NCBI RefSeq assembly: GCF_002294995.1
Contig: NZ_NSGF01000002.1
Coordinates: forward strand, 434,001-498,000
Direction: 5' to 3'
Origin: Mesorhizobium sp. WSM3860
Lineage (GTDB): Bacteria; Pseudomonadota; Alphaproteobacteria; Rhizobiales; Rhizobiaceae
Length of the DNA: 64,000 nucleotides
Shown: one piece after another, positions 1-10,065 of the stretch
How the letters are laid out: each line of letters opens with the position of its first letter
Position numbering within the stretch: position 1 is the first letter of the stretch
The notes under the pieces: generated by a model
Databases searched by the model: none
Told to the model about the DNA's origin: nothing
The model's input: the letters and a program-made list of their open reading frames with translations, nothing else
Translations under genes and position numbers: made by a program

Positions 1-1
1 G

Positions 2-430
2 ACCTGCTTCGGCGCGCCCTTCATGCCGCGCCATCCGTCAGAATACGGCAATCTGCTGCGTGAGCTGATCGCCGGCCACGGCGTCGATTGCTGGCTGGTC
101 AACACCGGCTGGACCGACGGCGCCTATGGCACCGGCCGTCGCATGCCGATCAAGGTGACGCGCGCCCTGCTCGGCGCGGCGCTCGACGGCTCGCTCAGTG
201 CCGCCGAATTCCGCACCGACGCCAATTTCGGCTTCGAGGTGCCGGTGGCGGTGCCGGGCGTCGACGGCGCCATTCTCGATCCGCGCTCGACCTGGGCCGA
301 CAAGGCGGCCTATGACCGGCAGGCCTCCAAGCTGGTCAACATGTTCGCCGCCAACTTCGAGAAATTCGAAACGCATGTCGACGCGGCCATCCGCGGCGCG
401 GCACCGCGCCTGCAGGAGGCGGCGGAATAG
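2..430 (+). CDS. pckA: Phosphoenolpyruvate carboxykinase (ATP), C-terminal part
   Basis: Partial gene: the reading frame is already open at the window edge, and 142 C-terminal residues are present. The product converts oxaloacetate plus ATP to phosphoenolpyruvate, CO2 and ADP, the entry step of gluconeogenesis in the cytosol. The fragment begins with [19 protein letters not shown] and continues with [10 protein letters not shown] and [12 protein letters not shown], which are conserved C-terminal PckA blocks that close the nucleotide site. The rest of the gene lies upstream of the window. A strong terminator follows 27 bases after the stop, so this is probably the end of a transcript. Confidence 0.95.
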   Translation, partial: TCFGAPFMPRHPSEYGNLLRELIAGHGVDCWLVNTGWTDGAYGTGRRMPIKVTRALLGAALDGSLSAAEFRTDANFGFEVPVAVPGVDGAILDPRSTWADKAAYDRQASKLVNMFAANFEKFETHVDAAIRGAAPRLQEAAE

Positions 431-457
431 CTGCCGCTCCGAACATCTTTCCCCCAC

Positions 458-486
458 GGCCCGGCTTCGGCCGGGCCTTTTCTTTT
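458..486 (+). terminator. Rho-independent terminator of pckA
   Basis: An 8-bp perfect GC stem (GGCCCGGC/GCCGGGCC, 458-477) closed by a TTCG tetraloop is followed directly by a T-rich tract (TTTTCTTTTT). It lies between the pckA stop and arfB. Confidence 0.9.
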
Positions 487-501
487 TCCCGCCGCCGCGC
501 C

Positions 502-951
<450 letters not shown>

Positions 952-1002
952 GGAGCCGAGATCCGACGGTGGCGGCTTTCAGGTCGCGAAGCCGTTCTGC
1001 CG

Positions 1003-1659
1003 GTGGCATGCTCGGACGAACCGATCGGATCGAATCCCATGCTCGTTCTGCCCAAGGGCGTTCGCCATATGCCGGGCTATCTTCCGCGCACGGACCAGGA
1101 AGCGCTGGTCGAGGAAATCAGGCGGATCGTGCAGGCGGCGCCGCTCTATGTGCCTGCCATGCCGCGCACCGGCAAGGAGATGAGCGTGCGCATGACCAAT
1201 TGCGGCGCGCTCGGTTGGGTGACGGACCGCGAGCGCGGATATCGCTACCAGCCGGAGCACCCGGTGACAGGCGCGCCCTGGCCGCCGATCCCCGAAGCCT
1301 TGCTGAAAGTGTGGCGCGAGGTGGCGGCCTATCCGCATCCGCCGGAAGCCTGCCTCGTCAATTTCTATTCGAGCGAGGCCAAGATGGGCCTGCACCAGGA
1401 CCGCGACGAGCAGGATTTCGCGGCACCCGTCGTTTCGGTGTCGCTCGGCGACGACTGCCTGTTCCGGGTCGGTCAGACCACGCGCGAAGGCGGCGCGAAG
1501 TCGTTCAGGCTGAAGAGCGGCGATGTCGTCGTGCTCGGCGGCGAGGGGCGCCTCTCATTCCACGGCGTCGACCGTATCTACCCCGCGACCTCGGCGCTGT
1601 TGAGGAATGGCGGCCGGATTAATCTTACGCTGCGGCGGGTAACGGTGCCCGCAAGCTAA
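1003..1659 (+). CDS. alkB: Alpha-ketoglutarate-dependent DNA dioxygenase AlkB
   Basis: Fe(II)/2-oxoglutarate enzyme that removes alkyl groups from N1-methyladenine and N3-methylcytosine in DNA. The iron ligands are visible: H131 and D133 in LHQDRDEQDF, and H187 in LSFHGVD. The 2-oxoglutarate-binding end RINLTLRR is present, as is the substrate-lid block SVRMTNCGALGWVTD. The frame opens with GTG at 1003 (218 aa). An ATG at 1039 would give 206 aa and is equally plausible, because neither start has a strong ribosome binding site. No ada gene is nearby. Confidence 0.88.
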   Translation: MACSDEPIGSNPMLVLPKGVRHMPGYLPRTDQEALVEEIRRIVQAAPLYVPAMPRTGKEMSVRMTNCGALGWVTDRERGYRYQPEHPVTGAPWPPIPEALLKVWREVAAYPHPPEACLVNFYSSEAKMGLHQDRDEQDFAAPVVSVSLGDDCLFRVGQTTREGGAKSFRLKSGDVVVLGGEGRLSFHGVDRIYPATSALLRNGGRINLTLRRVTVPAS

Positions 1660-1717
1660 CCAAATCTACAAGTTTTTCTCATAAGGACGGGCAGCTACTG
1701 CAGCTTGGGGCTCGGCA

Positions 1718-2842
1718 ATGACGGAAAGCTATTCGGTCCTCCGCGGCCTGTGGGCAATCGTCACGGAAGCAGCCCAACTCGTTCGCAGGGATTCGGGTCT
1801 CTATCTGGCCATCGTCATTTACGTTTTGGCTGGGCTGATCTTTCTGAACGCGATTGGCGCCGCCGACCGCCTCGCCTTCTCGATATATTTCGGGTCCTGG
1901 ATTTCTCTCAACGGCTTCGCACTGCCCACAATAGCCATTCTTGCCGACACCATTCTCATTATACATCGCTTCAATTCCCGGCGACGTTTGGTTGCGAAAA
2001 GAGTGTTTTCCACCGGGCGGTTGGCATACTCGCTATCGGGATTGTGCCTTCTGATGGCGCTCATGATCTTTCAGGGCAATTTCACTTCCGTGAAAAACGG
2101 AATGTCAGCCTGGCAAGGCGGTTTTCAATTCGATGTCTTGCACGCCGACATCGACGCTTTCCTCCATTTGGGCGCCGATCCATGGCGCTGGCTCTACTCC
2201 GTGGCCGAAAGTGATCTGGTGCGCGCCATAATAGAATGGAACTACAACGTCTTCTGGTTTCTGCTGAATTTCGTCGGCTTGTTCTTCGTCGCGACATCGC
2301 CGATGGTGGCATCGGTCCGAACGCGCTATCTCGCCTGCTTTATGGCAGTCTGGATCCTCGTCGGGAACATCCTGGCGGCGCTGTTCCTGTCGGCGGGTCC
2401 GGCATTTTACGGCGCGGTCACGGGAGACACGGCGCGGTTTGGTGAACAGCTTGCATTCCTGGCCCGCGGGGCTGCGTCAAGCAACTCCGCTGCGGCCTAC
2501 CAGCAATATCTATGGTCGCTGTATGAGGCCAAGCGGACCGACTTTGCCACGGGTATCTCGGCGTTTCCAAGCGTTCACGTCGGTCTTGCGATGCTCAATG
2601 CATTGTTCGTGCGCGAATACAGCCGCCTTCTCGGCGCCTTCGCTCTGTTCTACGTGGCCTTTGTTGCGGTCAGTTCGGTCTATCTGGCATGGCACTATGC
2701 CATAGACGGCTATGTCGCCGTCATCGTCGTGTGTGTGATTTACATCGTCGCTCGCAAGCTGATCCCTGCGGACCGTCGCCTCGTGCCGAGCATGCCGATC
2801 GGAGTCGTCAACCGTCCCGTGGCGGCCGCTACGGTCTGCTGA
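1718..2842 (+). CDS. PAP2-superfamily integral membrane protein
   Basis: 374 residues with about eight hydrophobic segments. Two blocks match the PAP2 phosphatase/phosphotransferase fold: GISAFPSVHVGLAML near residue 278 (the FPSxH nucleophile region) and SSVYLAWHYAIDGYVA near residue 320, which has a catalytic His followed by Asp. This arrangement resembles the inositolphosphotransferase-like (Aur1/IPC synthase type) branch of PAP2, so a lipid head-group transfer or phosphatase role is possible, but the substrate is unknown. The gene looks less GC-rich than its neighbours, which may indicate acquisition by transfer. It converges with coaA. Confidence 0.75.
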   Translation: MTESYSVLRGLWAIVTEAAQLVRRDSGLYLAIVIYVLAGLIFLNAIGAADRLAFSIYFGSWISLNGFALPTIAILADTILIIHRFNSRRRLVAKRVFSTGRLAYSLSGLCLLMALMIFQGNFTSVKNGMSAWQGGFQFDVLHADIDAFLHLGADPWRWLYSVAESDLVRAIIEWNYNVFWFLLNFVGLFFVATSPMVASVRTRYLACFMAVWILVGNILAALFLSAGPAFYGAVTGDTARFGEQLAFLARGAASSNSAAAYQQYLWSLYEAKRTDFATGISAFPSVHVGLAMLNALFVREYSRLLGAFALFYVAFVAVSSVYLAWHYAIDGYVAVIVVCVIYIVARKLIPADRRLVPSMPIGVVNRPVAAATVC

Positions 2843-2956
2843 GACCCGCCTGCTTGTCGAAGCCGACGCCGATCAGGACAAAGATTGGAAAGCGCGTCGC
2901 CTGAATCGGCGCCAGCGCGATGCGCTTTAGGACTGCTGCCGGTCCGCCGGATTGGA

Positions 2957-3916
2957 TCAGAGTTTCCGCAACGCCACCTCTTCGACCAGGTGGTTGGCGC
3001 CTTTGCGCAGGATGAGATCGGCGCGCGCCCTGGTCGGCAGGATATTTTCGCGCAGGTTCTTCAGGTTGATGTTGCTCCACAGGCCCTCGGCGATGGCGCG
3101 GGCGGCATCCTCCGAGAGCTGCGAATAGCGGTGGAAGAAGGAGTCCGGGTTGCGGAAGGCAGTCTCACGCAGCCGCATGAAGCGCTGGGTGTACCACTGG
3201 TGTATCAGCTTCTCGTCGGCATCGATATAGATGGCGAAGTCGAAGAAATCCGACAAGAACGGCACGATCTTGCCGTCCTTCGGCAGCTTGCCCGGCTGCA
3301 AAACATTGATGCCTTCGAAGATCAAAATGTCCGGCCTGTCGATGGTGACGAACTCGCCCGGAATGACGTCGTAGGTCAGGTGCGAGTAGACCGGTGCCCG
3401 GACGTCGCGCTGCGCCGACTTGATGCCGGACAGGAAGCGGAGCAGGGCGCCGACGTCGTAGCTTTCGGGAAAGCCCTTGCGCTCCATCAGATTGTTGCGG
3501 CGCAGGATCTCGTTCGGCAAGAGGAAGCCGTCGGTGGTGATGAGATCGACCTTCGGGCTCGACGGCCAGCGCGCCAGCAGTTCCTTGAGCACGCGCGCCG
3601 TGGTCGATTTGCCGACCGCGACCGAGCCGGCGATGCCGATGATGAAGGGCGTCTTGACGACATCCTGCGCGTTGAAGAAGGCCTGGCGCTGCCTGAACAG
3701 CAGCTGGCTCGCCTCGACATGCGCCGAAAGCAGACGGGAAAGCGAGAGATAGATGCGCTTGACCTCTTCGAGGTCGACCGGGTCGTTGAGCGAACGCAGC
3801 CGGTCGATCTCGTCCTCGGTCAGCGTGAGCGGCGTGTCGGCGCGGAACTGCGACCATTGCTCGGCCGAGAAGAAACGAAAGGGGGAGTATTTCTCGGTCG
3901 GAGCAAGCTGGTCCAT
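2957..3916 (-). CDS. coaA: Type I pantothenate kinase
   Basis: 319 residues, the usual size of bacterial CoaA. It phosphorylates pantothenate with ATP, the first and regulated step of coenzyme A synthesis. The P-loop GSVAVGKST lies at residues 97-105 and the substrate-region block [16 protein letters not shown] follows it. This is the last gene of the minus-strand his cluster, a position commonly seen in rhizobia. It is separated from hisE by 84 bases that hold a palindromic repeat, so it may have its own promoter or a differently processed message. Confidence 0.96.
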   Translation of the reverse strand: MDQLAPTEKYSPFRFFSAEQWSQFRADTPLTLTEDEIDRLRSLNDPVDLEEVKRIYLSLSRLLSAHVEASQLLFRQRQAFFNAQDVVKTPFIIGIAGSVAVGKSTTARVLKELLARWPSSPKVDLITTDGFLLPNEILRRNNLMERKGFPESYDVGALLRFLSGIKSAQRDVRAPVYSHLTYDVIPGEFVTIDRPDILIFEGINVLQPGKLPKDGKIVPFLSDFFDFAIYIDADEKLIHQWYTQRFMRLRETAFRNPDSFFHRYSQLSEDAARAIAEGLWSNINLKNLRENILPTRARADLILRKGANHLVEEVALRKL

Positions 3917-3934
3917 CGAGTCTCCTGCCCTCCT

Positions 3935-3985
3935 AGAGCATGATGCCGAAAAGTGTGGAGCGGTTTTCGGACGACATCATGCTCT
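3935..3985. repeat. Palindromic intergenic repeat, family A, copy 1
   Basis: 51 bases between hisE and coaA. The outer arms AGAGCATGATG/CATCATGCTCT are perfectly inverted, and the inner arms are CCGAAAA/TTTTCGG around the core GTGTGGAGCGG. Related copies lie at 9495, 28143 and 61464. The form (inverted CATGATC-like ends, AAAA...TTTT core) is that of a short repeat scattered in rhizobial genomes. Confidence 0.75.
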
Positions 3986-4000
3986 ATCCGTCTTTAGCGG

Positions 4001-4324
4001 TCAGCCCCGGGACCGGGACGCCTTTTCGGCGACGCCCGAGCGGCCGGTGCGGCCCTCGAGCTCCTTCAGCACGTCCGCCAGCGGAATGCCCGCGATCCCG
4101 AGGACGACCAGCCAATGATACAGAAGATCGGCGCTTTCCGAAACGAGCGCCTGCCTGTCGCCGCGAACGGCGGCGATCACGGCCTCGACCGCTTCCTCGC
4201 CGAGCTTCTGCGCCGCCTTGTCCATACCCTTGGCGAACAGTTTCGCCGTCCATGACTCCGGGTCGCCGGAATGGGCGCGCTGATGGATTATCGTTTCCAG
4301 CTCGGCGAGCGAAAATTCAGCCAT
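4001..4324 (-). CDS. hisE: Phosphoribosyl-ATP pyrophosphatase HisE
   Basis: 107 residues. It hydrolyses phosphoribosyl-ATP to phosphoribosyl-AMP, the second step of histidine synthesis. The MazG-like helices are clear: [20 protein letters not shown] carries the E-rich metal site, and [12 protein letters not shown] is the second conserved helix. It starts 9 bases after the hisF stop, so the two are co-transcribed. Separate HisE and HisI proteins are normal for Alphaproteobacteria; hisI is not in the window. Confidence 0.95.
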   Translation of the reverse strand: MAEFSLAELETIIHQRAHSGDPESWTAKLFAKGMDKAAQKLGEEAVEAVIAAVRGDRQALVSESADLLYHWLVVLGIAGIPLADVLKELEGRTGRSGVAEKASRSRG

Positions 4325-4333
4325 AGCAGTGGT

Positions 4334-5125
4334 TTAAGTCCGATGCACAGTCGAGTCCAGCCGCACCGGCAGGCCGGCGCCCGCCATATGCGCCTTGGCC
4401 TCGGCGATGGTGTAGGTGCCGAAATGAAAGATCGAGGCGGCAAGCACGGCGCCGGCATGGCCGTCGCGGATGCCTTCGACCATGTGATCAAGCGTGCCGA
4501 CGCCGCCCGAAGCGATGACCGGCACACGCACGGCATCGGCGATCGCGCGGGTCAGCGCGATGTCGTAGCCGGCCTTGGTGCCGTCGCGGTCCATGGAGGT
4601 CAGCAGGATCTCGCCGGCGCCGCGATCGACCATCTTCCTGGCGAACTCGACCGCGTCGATGCCGGTCTTCTCGCGCCCGCCATGCGTGAAGATCTCCCAG
4701 CGGTCGGCCTCGCCGGCCGCCGATACTTTCTTGGCGTCGATGGCGACGACAATGCACTGGTTGCCGAACTTGTCGGCAGCTTCCGCGACGAAATCCGGGT
4801 TCTTCACTGCCGCCGTGTTGATCGATACCTTGTCTGCGCCGGCCAGAAGCAGCCTTCGAATGTCGGCCACCTGGCGCACGCCGCCGCCGACGGTGAGCGG
4901 CATGAAACATTGTTCGGCCGTGCGGGCGACCACGTCGAAGATCGTCTCGCGATTGTCGGACGATGCGGTGATGTCGAGGAAGCAGAGCTCGTCGGCGCCC
5001 GCCGCGTCATAGGCCTTGGCGGCCTCGACCGGATCGCCGGCATCGACCAGGTCGACGAAATTGACGCCCTTGACCACGCGGCCGTTCTTGACGTCGAGAC
5101 AGGGAATGACGCGGGCTTTCAGCAT
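4334..5125 (-). CDS. hisF: Imidazole glycerol phosphate synthase, cyclase subunit HisF
   Basis: 263 residues; a (beta/alpha)8 barrel that pairs with HisH and turns PRFAR plus ammonia into IGP and AICAR. The start [20 protein letters not shown] contains the catalytic Asp of CLDVKNGR. The second catalytic Asp is in [15 protein letters not shown]. The frame runs 46 codons further upstream, but that part is the antisense of the preceding gene. The ATG at 5125 overlaps the stop of the arginase-like gene by one base, which supports this start and translational coupling. Confidence 0.96.
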   Translation of the reverse strand: MLKARVIPCLDVKNGRVVKGVNFVDLVDAGDPVEAAKAYDAAGADELCFLDITASSDNRETIFDVVARTAEQCFMPLTVGGGVRQVADIRRLLLAGADKVSINTAAVKNPDFVAEAADKFGNQCIVVAIDAKKVSAAGEADRWEIFTHGGREKTGIDAVEFARKMVDRGAGEILLTSMDRDGTKAGYDIALTRAIADAVRVPVIASGGVGTLDHMVEGIRDGHAGAVLAASIFHFGTYTIAEAKAHMAGAGLPVRLDSTVHRT

Positions 5126-5964
5126 CAGCGCCCCTCCATGGTCGACAAAAGGTCGACCACCAGCTCGCCGACCTGCGGCGGCACCTCGCCCTTCGGGTCG
5201 AACGCCGGATCGTAGGCGGAAATGGTAAGTCCGGCGATGCTGAGCGGGCCGGCAAGGCCGCACATCGCGGTGCGGACCTGCTCCGGCGCCGGGCCGCCAG
5301 GCGTTGCGTAGCGATTGGCCTGCAGTTTTTCCGGATCATGCACGTCGAGGTCGACATGCATATGAATGCGCTCCGCACCCGTGGCCTTCAGCTTCGCCGC
5401 GGCGGCTGCCCAGTCCGGACACTCGGTACGAATGATCGGCAGCTCCTGCAAAAGCTCTGTCTCGGCCGGATCGAGGTCGCGTGCGTTGACCAGGACGCAG
5501 CGGGCCGGCTCGATCGGCTTGAAGCCGGGAATCTGCGCCGCCATGCGCCGCCAGCACAAGCCAAGCGCGGTTGCCAGCGCCATGCCGTCGAGGAAGCCCG
5601 AGGCGGAGGTTTCGGGCGTGTTGAGGTCGCCATGCTGGTCGGCCCAGATGATGGCGTCCGCGCCTTCACCGGCCACCGCGCCTGCGCTGGTCAGGCAGTT
5701 GCCGGCCAGAACGATGGGAAACCGGCCATTGTCCAGCGCGATGCGGACCTCGCCCGAAACGGTGTTGCAGACGGCAAATCCCGTGCCGATCTCGCGCTCC
5801 TGCTCGTCCTCGACGACCTTGCCGATGTCGCGCACCTCGACGTCGTGACCGGCAAGCTTCAGCGCCTCGGCCAGTCCGCCGGAGATCAGCGCATCGGGGC
5901 CTTGCCCGCAGCGGCCGTGAAAGTGGCCGCTGTCATAGGACGCCAGGATGATCGAGATGTTCAC
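5125..5964 (-). CDS. Arginase/agmatinase-family protein within the his operon
   Basis: 279 residues with the ureohydrolase fold. Metal-site blocks visible are [11 protein letters not shown] (the DxHxD signature) and [13 protein letters not shown] (the DxD signature). The first metal ligand block, usually GGDHS, reads [10 protein letters not shown], so the expected His is Cys. Binding of the binuclear manganese centre may therefore differ, and the substrate cannot be named. The gene overlaps hisA by 4 bases (ATGA) and touches hisF, so it is translated within the his operon. Hydrolysis of a guanidino or formimino compound is the family expectation only. Confidence 0.8.
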   Translation of the reverse strand: MNISIILASYDSGHFHGRCGQGPDALISGGLAEALKLAGHDVEVRDIGKVVEDEQEREIGTGFAVCNTVSGEVRIALDNGRFPIVLAGNCLTSAGAVAGEGADAIIWADQHGDLNTPETSASGFLDGMALATALGLCWRRMAAQIPGFKPIEPARCVLVNARDLDPAETELLQELPIIRTECPDWAAAAAKLKATGAERIHMHVDLDVHDPEKLQANRYATPGGPAPEQVRTAMCGLAGPLSIAGLTISAYDPAFDPKGEVPPQVGELVVDLLSTMEGR

Positions 5965-6707
5965 GCTCGTGCCTCCGCGTGGTTGCCGCGCAGGATGGCG
6001 AGCGCCTCCGCCGGGTCGATGCGTCCGTCATAGAGCGCGCGGCCGGAGATCGCGCCCTCCAGGCGCTTCGCATCGGGCATGGTCATACGCACGATGTCGG
6101 CAATCGAGGCCAATCCGCCGGAAGCGATCACCGGGATCGACACCGCCTCGGCGAGGTCGATGGTGGCATCCCAGTTGATGCCGGAGAGCACGCCGTCGCG
6201 GTCGATGTCGGTGTAGATGATGGCGGCCACGCCCGCGCCTTCGAATTTTTTGGCCAATTCGATGACGCCGAGTTCCGAGGCTTCGGCCCAGCCCTCGACC
6301 GCCACCTTGCCGCCCTTGGCGTCGATGCCGACAGCTACCTTGCCGGGAAAGGTCTTGCAGGCCTCCTTGACCAGTTCGGGCTCCCGCACCGCAACGGTGC
6401 CAAGGATGACCCGCGCCAGGCCGCGGTCCAGCCAGTCCTCGATCTGCGCCAGCGTGCGGATGCCGCCGCCGAGCTGCACCGGGTTCTTCGTCGCCTTGAG
6501 GATGGCGCCGACCGCCGCGGAATTGACGCTCTGGCCCTTGAAGGCCCCGTTGAGGTCGACGACGTGCAGCCATTCGAAGCCTTGCTCTTCGAAGGCTCTT
6601 GCCTGGGCCGCCGGGTCATCGTTGTAGATGGTGGCGGTTGCCATGTCGCCGTGCTTCAGGCGCACGCATTTGCCGTCCTTGAGGTCTATTGCCGGAAACA
6701 GGATCAC
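5961..6707 (-). CDS. hisA: ProFAR isomerase HisA
   Basis: 248 residues; the (beta/alpha)8 barrel that isomerises ProFAR to PRFAR, the fourth step of histidine synthesis. The N-terminal block [20 protein letters not shown] holds the catalytic Asp, and [14 protein letters not shown] holds the second. The half-barrel similarity to HisF is obvious. It is separated by 2 bases from the DUF1330 gene and overlaps the arginase-like gene by 4 bases. Confidence 0.96.
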   Translation of the reverse strand: MILFPAIDLKDGKCVRLKHGDMATATIYNDDPAAQARAFEEQGFEWLHVVDLNGAFKGQSVNSAAVGAILKATKNPVQLGGGIRTLAQIEDWLDRGLARVILGTVAVREPELVKEACKTFPGKVAVGIDAKGGKVAVEGWAEASELGVIELAKKFEGAGVAAIIYTDIDRDGVLSGINWDATIDLAEAVSIPVIASGGLASIADIVRMTMPDAKRLEGAISGRALYDGRIDPAEALAILRGNHAEARA

Positions 6708-6709
6708 GA

Positions 6710-7000
6710 TCAGGCGCCCTCGACGATGGCGAAGTGGCCGGTCGATGCCGCCAGCCGGAATTTCAAGGCTTCCTGGTACTCGGGCGACTCATAGCAGGCG
6801 AGCGCCCTCTCGTAAGAGTCGAACTCCACCACGACATGGCGGTTTCCCGTTGCCCCCTCCGGGTCGGTATGGCGGCCGGCCCGAACAGGAAACTTCGCGC
6901 CAAATTTGGCGAAGGCCTTTGCGTTGGCCTCGATGTATTTCTTGTAGGTGTCCGGGTCGCGGACATCGATCATGGCGATCCAGTAGCCCTTCTTGCTCAT
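6710..7000 (-). CDS. DUF1330 protein in the his operon
   Basis: 96 residues; a small dimeric alpha-beta barrel-type protein with the DUF1330 features [20 protein letters not shown] at the start and [20 protein letters not shown] in the middle. No enzymatic role is established. The gene abuts the hisH stop (adjacent bases) and ends 2 bases before hisA, so it is an operon member. Insertion between hisH and hisA is seen in some rhizobia. Confidence 0.85.
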   Translation of the reverse strand: MSKKGYWIAMIDVRDPDTYKKYIEANAKAFAKFGAKFPVRAGRHTDPEGATGNRHVVVEFDSYERALACYESPEYQEALKFRLAASTGHFAIVEGA

Positions 7001-7651
7001 TCAGGGCCTCCAATTGAGGAAATTGGTGATCAGCGCCAGGCCGAGCGCCTGGCTTTTCTCGGGATGGAACTGCGTGCCGGCAAAGTTGTCGCGGGCAACG
7101 GCCGCCGTCACCGCGCCGCCATAGTCGGCCGTCGCCACCACTTCGGCCGGGTTCCTCGCCTCCAGGTGATAGGAATGGACGAAATAGGCGTGCAGCCCTT
7201 TCGGACCGGTCTCGATGCCCGAAAACAGCGGATGCTTGCGCGCGAGCTCGATCGTATTCCAGCCGATCTGCGGGATTTTCAGTGCCGGATCCTTGGGCGT
7301 GATTTCCTTGACGTCGCCGGCAATCCAGCCAAAACCCTTAGTGACGGTCTTTTCCAGCCCGCGTTCCGACATCAGTTGCATGCCGACGCAGATGCCGAGG
7401 AACGGCCGCCCTTTGCGAAGCGCCGCCTCTTCCACCGCTTCCCACATGCCGGCCACTGAATGCAGGCCGGCCGCGCAGTCGGCATAGGCGCCGACGCCCG
7501 GCAGGACGATGCGGTCGGCGCTGCGCACCCGCTCGGCGTCCGCCGTGAGATCGATGGTCGCTGCGATGCCCGCTTCATGCGCGGCGCGCTCGAAGGCCTT
7601 GGTGGCCGAGCGCAGATTGCCCGACCCATAGTCGATGATCGCAACCCGCAT
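7001..7651 (-). CDS. hisH: Imidazole glycerol phosphate synthase, glutaminase subunit HisH
   Basis: 216 residues; a class I glutamine amidotransferase that supplies ammonia to HisF. The nucleophile Cys is in [11 protein letters not shown], the oxyanion strand is [11 protein letters not shown], and the catalytic His and Glu lie in [10 protein letters not shown] near the C-terminus. It starts 1 base after the DUF2628 stop and is followed directly by the DUF1330 gene. Confidence 0.96.
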   Translation of the reverse strand: MRVAIIDYGSGNLRSATKAFERAAHEAGIAATIDLTADAERVRSADRIVLPGVGAYADCAAGLHSVAGMWEAVEEAALRKGRPFLGICVGMQLMSERGLEKTVTKGFGWIAGDVKEITPKDPALKIPQIGWNTIELARKHPLFSGIETGPKGLHAYFVHSYHLEARNPAEVVATADYGGAVTAAVARDNFAGTQFHPEKSQALGLALITNFLNWRP

Positions 7652-7652
7652 G

Positions 7653-8126
7653 TCAGGGCCTTCCCGGCGTATGGGTCAGCCCCAGCGCCATGCCCGTCTG
7701 AGCCGGCCGCGCCAGGTTGGTGTCGGGCACGATGTGCGGCATCGGCGACTGGTCCTGCGCGCGCTCGTTGGCTTCGAGCGCGTGACGGACCTCGGCATCG
7801 CCGAGCCTGCCGGCCTCGACGACACCCCATTCCCGCCAGCCGCGGCGGCGGAGCGCCGCGATCCGCAGGGCCTGCCCTTCGAAGCCGATATAGAGCGACA
7901 CCAGCAGCGAGAGCGCCGATCCAGCCCATTCAAGGCTTAGTTTCTCGCCGAGCATGGAGAGGGCCGCCATGGCCGCGAAGGTGAGCAGGGCCTCGATCCA
8001 GAGGCGATGCCAGGCGAGCCAGATCGGCGAGAACAGGAAGCCGAGCCAGGTGAAGCTGTCGCGCACCAGGGTGGCGTCCTCCGTGTTGCCGCCCGCGGGC
8101 GGCTCCATCACGACATAGATGGCCAT
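7653..8126 (-). CDS. DUF2628 membrane protein in the his operon
   Basis: 157 residues. The middle holds two or three hydrophobic segments ([46 protein letters not shown]), as expected for DUF2628 inner-membrane proteins of unknown function. A hydrophilic C-terminal tail follows. It lies between hisB (4-base gap) and hisH (1-base gap), a conserved placement in rhizobia, so it is co-expressed with histidine synthesis; a functional link is not known. Confidence 0.85.
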   Translation of the reverse strand: MAIYVVMEPPAGGNTEDATLVRDSFTWLGFLFSPIWLAWHRLWIEALLTFAAMAALSMLGEKLSLEWAGSALSLLVSLYIGFEGQALRIAALRRRGWREWGVVEAGRLGDAEVRHALEANERAQDQSPMPHIVPDTNLARPAQTGMALGLTHTPGRP

Positions 8127-8130
8127 AGGG

Positions 8131-8730
8131 TTATCCTTTCAGGGATCCCTTGGTGGACGGCACCGCATCGGGCTGGCGCGGGTCAGGCTCCAGCGCCACG
8201 CGCAGCGCCCTGGCCACGGCCTTGAAGCAGGTTTCCGCGATATGATGGTTGTTGGCGCCGTAGTGGTTGGTCACATGCAGCGTGATGCCGGCATTCTGCG
8301 CCAGCGCCTGGAAGAATTCGCGCACCAGCTCGGTGTCGAATGTGCCGATCTTCGGCGACGAGAAGGAAACGTTCCAGACCAGGAACGGCCTGCCGGAAAC
8401 GTCAATCGCCGCCCGGGTCAGCGTCTCGTCCATGGCCAGGTCGATCGAGGCATAGCGCATGATGCCGCGCCGCTCCCCCAAAGCCTTGCTCAGCGCCTGG
8501 CCGATCGCAATGCCGGTATCCTCGACCGTGTGATGGTCGTCGATGTGAAGATCGCCTTTGGCCTCGATCGTCATGTCGATCAGCGAATGACGCGACAGCT
8601 GATCGAGCATATGGTCGAAGAAGCCGACACCTGTCGAAATGTCGGATTTACCCGTGCCGTCGACATGAACCGATACGGAAATCTCGGTTTCCTTGGTCTT
8701 GCGGCTGATTTCTGCGGAACGGGGCGGCAT
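8131..8730 (-). CDS. hisB: Imidazoleglycerol-phosphate dehydratase HisB
   Basis: 199 residues, the single-function dehydratase typical outside enterics. It dehydrates IGP to imidazole acetol phosphate with Mn2+. The metal-binding clusters are [28 protein letters not shown] and the repeat [16 protein letters not shown]. The frame is open for a further 269 codons upstream, but that is antisense of hslV; the ATG at 8730 gives the normal family length. This is the first gene of the his operon and is divergent from hslV. Confidence 0.96.
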   Translation of the reverse strand: MPPRSAEISRKTKETEISVSVHVDGTGKSDISTGVGFFDHMLDQLSRHSLIDMTIEAKGDLHIDDHHTVEDTGIAIGQALSKALGERRGIMRYASIDLAMDETLTRAAIDVSGRPFLVWNVSFSSPKIGTFDTELVREFFQALAQNAGITLHVTNHYGANNHHIAETCFKAVARALRVALEPDPRQPDAVPSTKGSLKG

Positions 8731-8934
8731 CAGTCTGTCCTGTTCAGAGGCGCGGGCTTGAAAACGAGAGCCTTCTATCAGCATGATCCGGCGATTGCCA
8801 GTTGCCATTCCGGACCGTATCGGCCTTGCCGTCGGACGGTTTGCAATCACTCGCCCTATGCATACATATGGCCGATCAAAGTCACTCGTACCGCGCCAAT
8901 CGCCTTTGAGGGATAGCGCGAATCGGAGCAGGAA

Positions 8935-9486
8935 ATGTCGAATGAACTGACCATGCACGCCACGACCATCGTCACCGTGCGCAAGGGCAGCAAGGTTGTC
9001 ATCGCCGGCGACGGCCAGGTCAGCCTTGGCCAGACCATCATGAAGGGCAACGCCCGCAAGGTGCGACGCATCGGCAAGGACGGCAGTGTCATTGCCGGTT
9101 TTGCCGGCGCCACCGCCGACGCCTTCACCCTCCTCGAACGCCTCGAAGCCAAGCTCGAACAATATCCTGACCAACTGACGCGTGCCTGCGTCGAGCTCGC
9201 CAAGGACTGGCGCACGGACCGCTATCTGCGCCGCCTGGAGGCAATGATGCTGGTCGCCGACAAGTCGGTCTCGCTGGCACTGACCGGCACCGGTGACGTG
9301 CTCGAGCCGGAACATGGCGTCATGGCCATCGGCTCCGGCGGCAACTACGCGCTGGCCGCCGCCCGCGCGCTGATGGACACCGACAAGCACGCCGAGGAGA
9401 TCGCCCGCAGGGCAATGCAGATCGCCGCCGATATTTGCGTCTACACCAACAGCAGCTTCGTCGTCGAAACGCTCGATGCCGCCTAG
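8935..9486 (+). CDS. hslV: ATP-dependent protease subunit HslV (ClpQ)
   Basis: 183 residues; the proteolytic subunit of the HslUV proteasome-like protease. The mature N-terminal Thr nucleophile is expected in [15 protein letters not shown], preceded by a 9-residue propeptide. The substrate-chamber block [21 protein letters not shown] and the C-terminal [10 protein letters not shown] match the family. The start has GGAGCAGG upstream. Two small genes separate it from hslU. Confidence 0.96.
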   Translation: MSNELTMHATTIVTVRKGSKVVIAGDGQVSLGQTIMKGNARKVRRIGKDGSVIAGFAGATADAFTLLERLEAKLEQYPDQLTRACVELAKDWRTDRYLRRLEAMMLVADKSVSLALTGTGDVLEPEHGVMAIGSGGNYALAAARALMDTDKHAEEIARRAMQIAADICVYTNSSFVVETLDAA

Positions 9487-9494
9487 GCGGCCGG

Positions 9495-9539
9495 CCATGA
9501 TCCCAAAAAATGGGAACCGGTTTTTGGAAAAGATCATGG
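9495..9539. repeat. Palindromic intergenic repeat, family A, copy 2
   Basis: 45 bases with perfect arms CCATGATC/GATCATGG and inner arms CCAAAAA/TTTTTGG around TGGGAACCGG. It sits directly after hslV and contains both candidate ATG codons of the next gene (9497 and 9536). Confidence 0.8.
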
Positions 9540-10060
9540 TCGAACAGGAAGACAGCTACGATTTTCGGCCGGTCACCCAAAAGGATCTGCCGATGATCGC
9601 CCGCTGGCTTGCCGAGCCGCATATCGCCGAATGGTGGGGCGATCCGGAAAAGGAGATCGCCGAGATACGCGAGCATATCGATTCGGTTTCGGTGGAGCCG
9701 CTGATCGTCGAATTGGGCGGCAGGCCGATCGCCTACCTGCAGAGCTACGATCCGCATCTCGAGGACGACCATCCTTACGCCGACCAGCCATTCGGCACGC
9801 TTGGCATCGATGTGTCGATCGGGCCGCCGGACCTGGTCGGTATCGGCCATGGCTCGGCCATCGTCCGCCAGTTCGTCGCGGAACTGTTCGAGGAAGGCGC
9901 GCCGCGCGTCGTCATCGATCCACATCCCGACAATGGCCGCGCCATCCGTGCCTATGAAAAGGCCGGCTTCAGGCCGATCGGCCGCAGGCATTCGGAATAT
10001 GGGGACGTCGTGCTGATGGCCGTCGATGCGGCCGAAAGCGACAAAGAAGAGGGGGACTGA
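9536..10060 (+). CDS. GNAT acetyltransferase, AAC(6')-like
   Basis: About 174 residues. The acyl-CoA motif region [20 protein letters not shown], the following [18 protein letters not shown] and the N-terminal [20 protein letters not shown] are typical of GNAT enzymes related to aminoglycoside 6'-N-acetyltransferases and siderophore acetylases. The substrate here is not known. The start at 9536 ([10 protein letters not shown]) is chosen because the alternative ATG at 9497 would translate the palindromic repeat. The gene lies between hslV and the DUF2585 gene. Confidence 0.85.
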   Translation: MVEQEDSYDFRPVTQKDLPMIARWLAEPHIAEWWGDPEKEIAEIREHIDSVSVEPLIVELGGRPIAYLQSYDPHLEDDHPYADQPFGTLGIDVSIGPPDLVGIGHGSAIVRQFVAELFEEGAPRVVIDPHPDNGRAIRAYEKAGFRPIGRRHSEYGDVVLMAVDAAESDKEEGD

Positions 10061-10065
10061 TCACA

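Noticed and set aside
2885..3943. A 352-residue plus-strand open frame opposite coaA
   Set aside because: CoaA is complete with its P-loop; the opposite frame is a GC-rich shadow.
8131..9537. A 468-residue minus-strand open frame that extends HisB through the region opposite hslV
   Set aside because: HisB has the normal 199 residues from ATG 8730. The extension is antisense of hslV, which has all family features, and codes for nothing recognisable.
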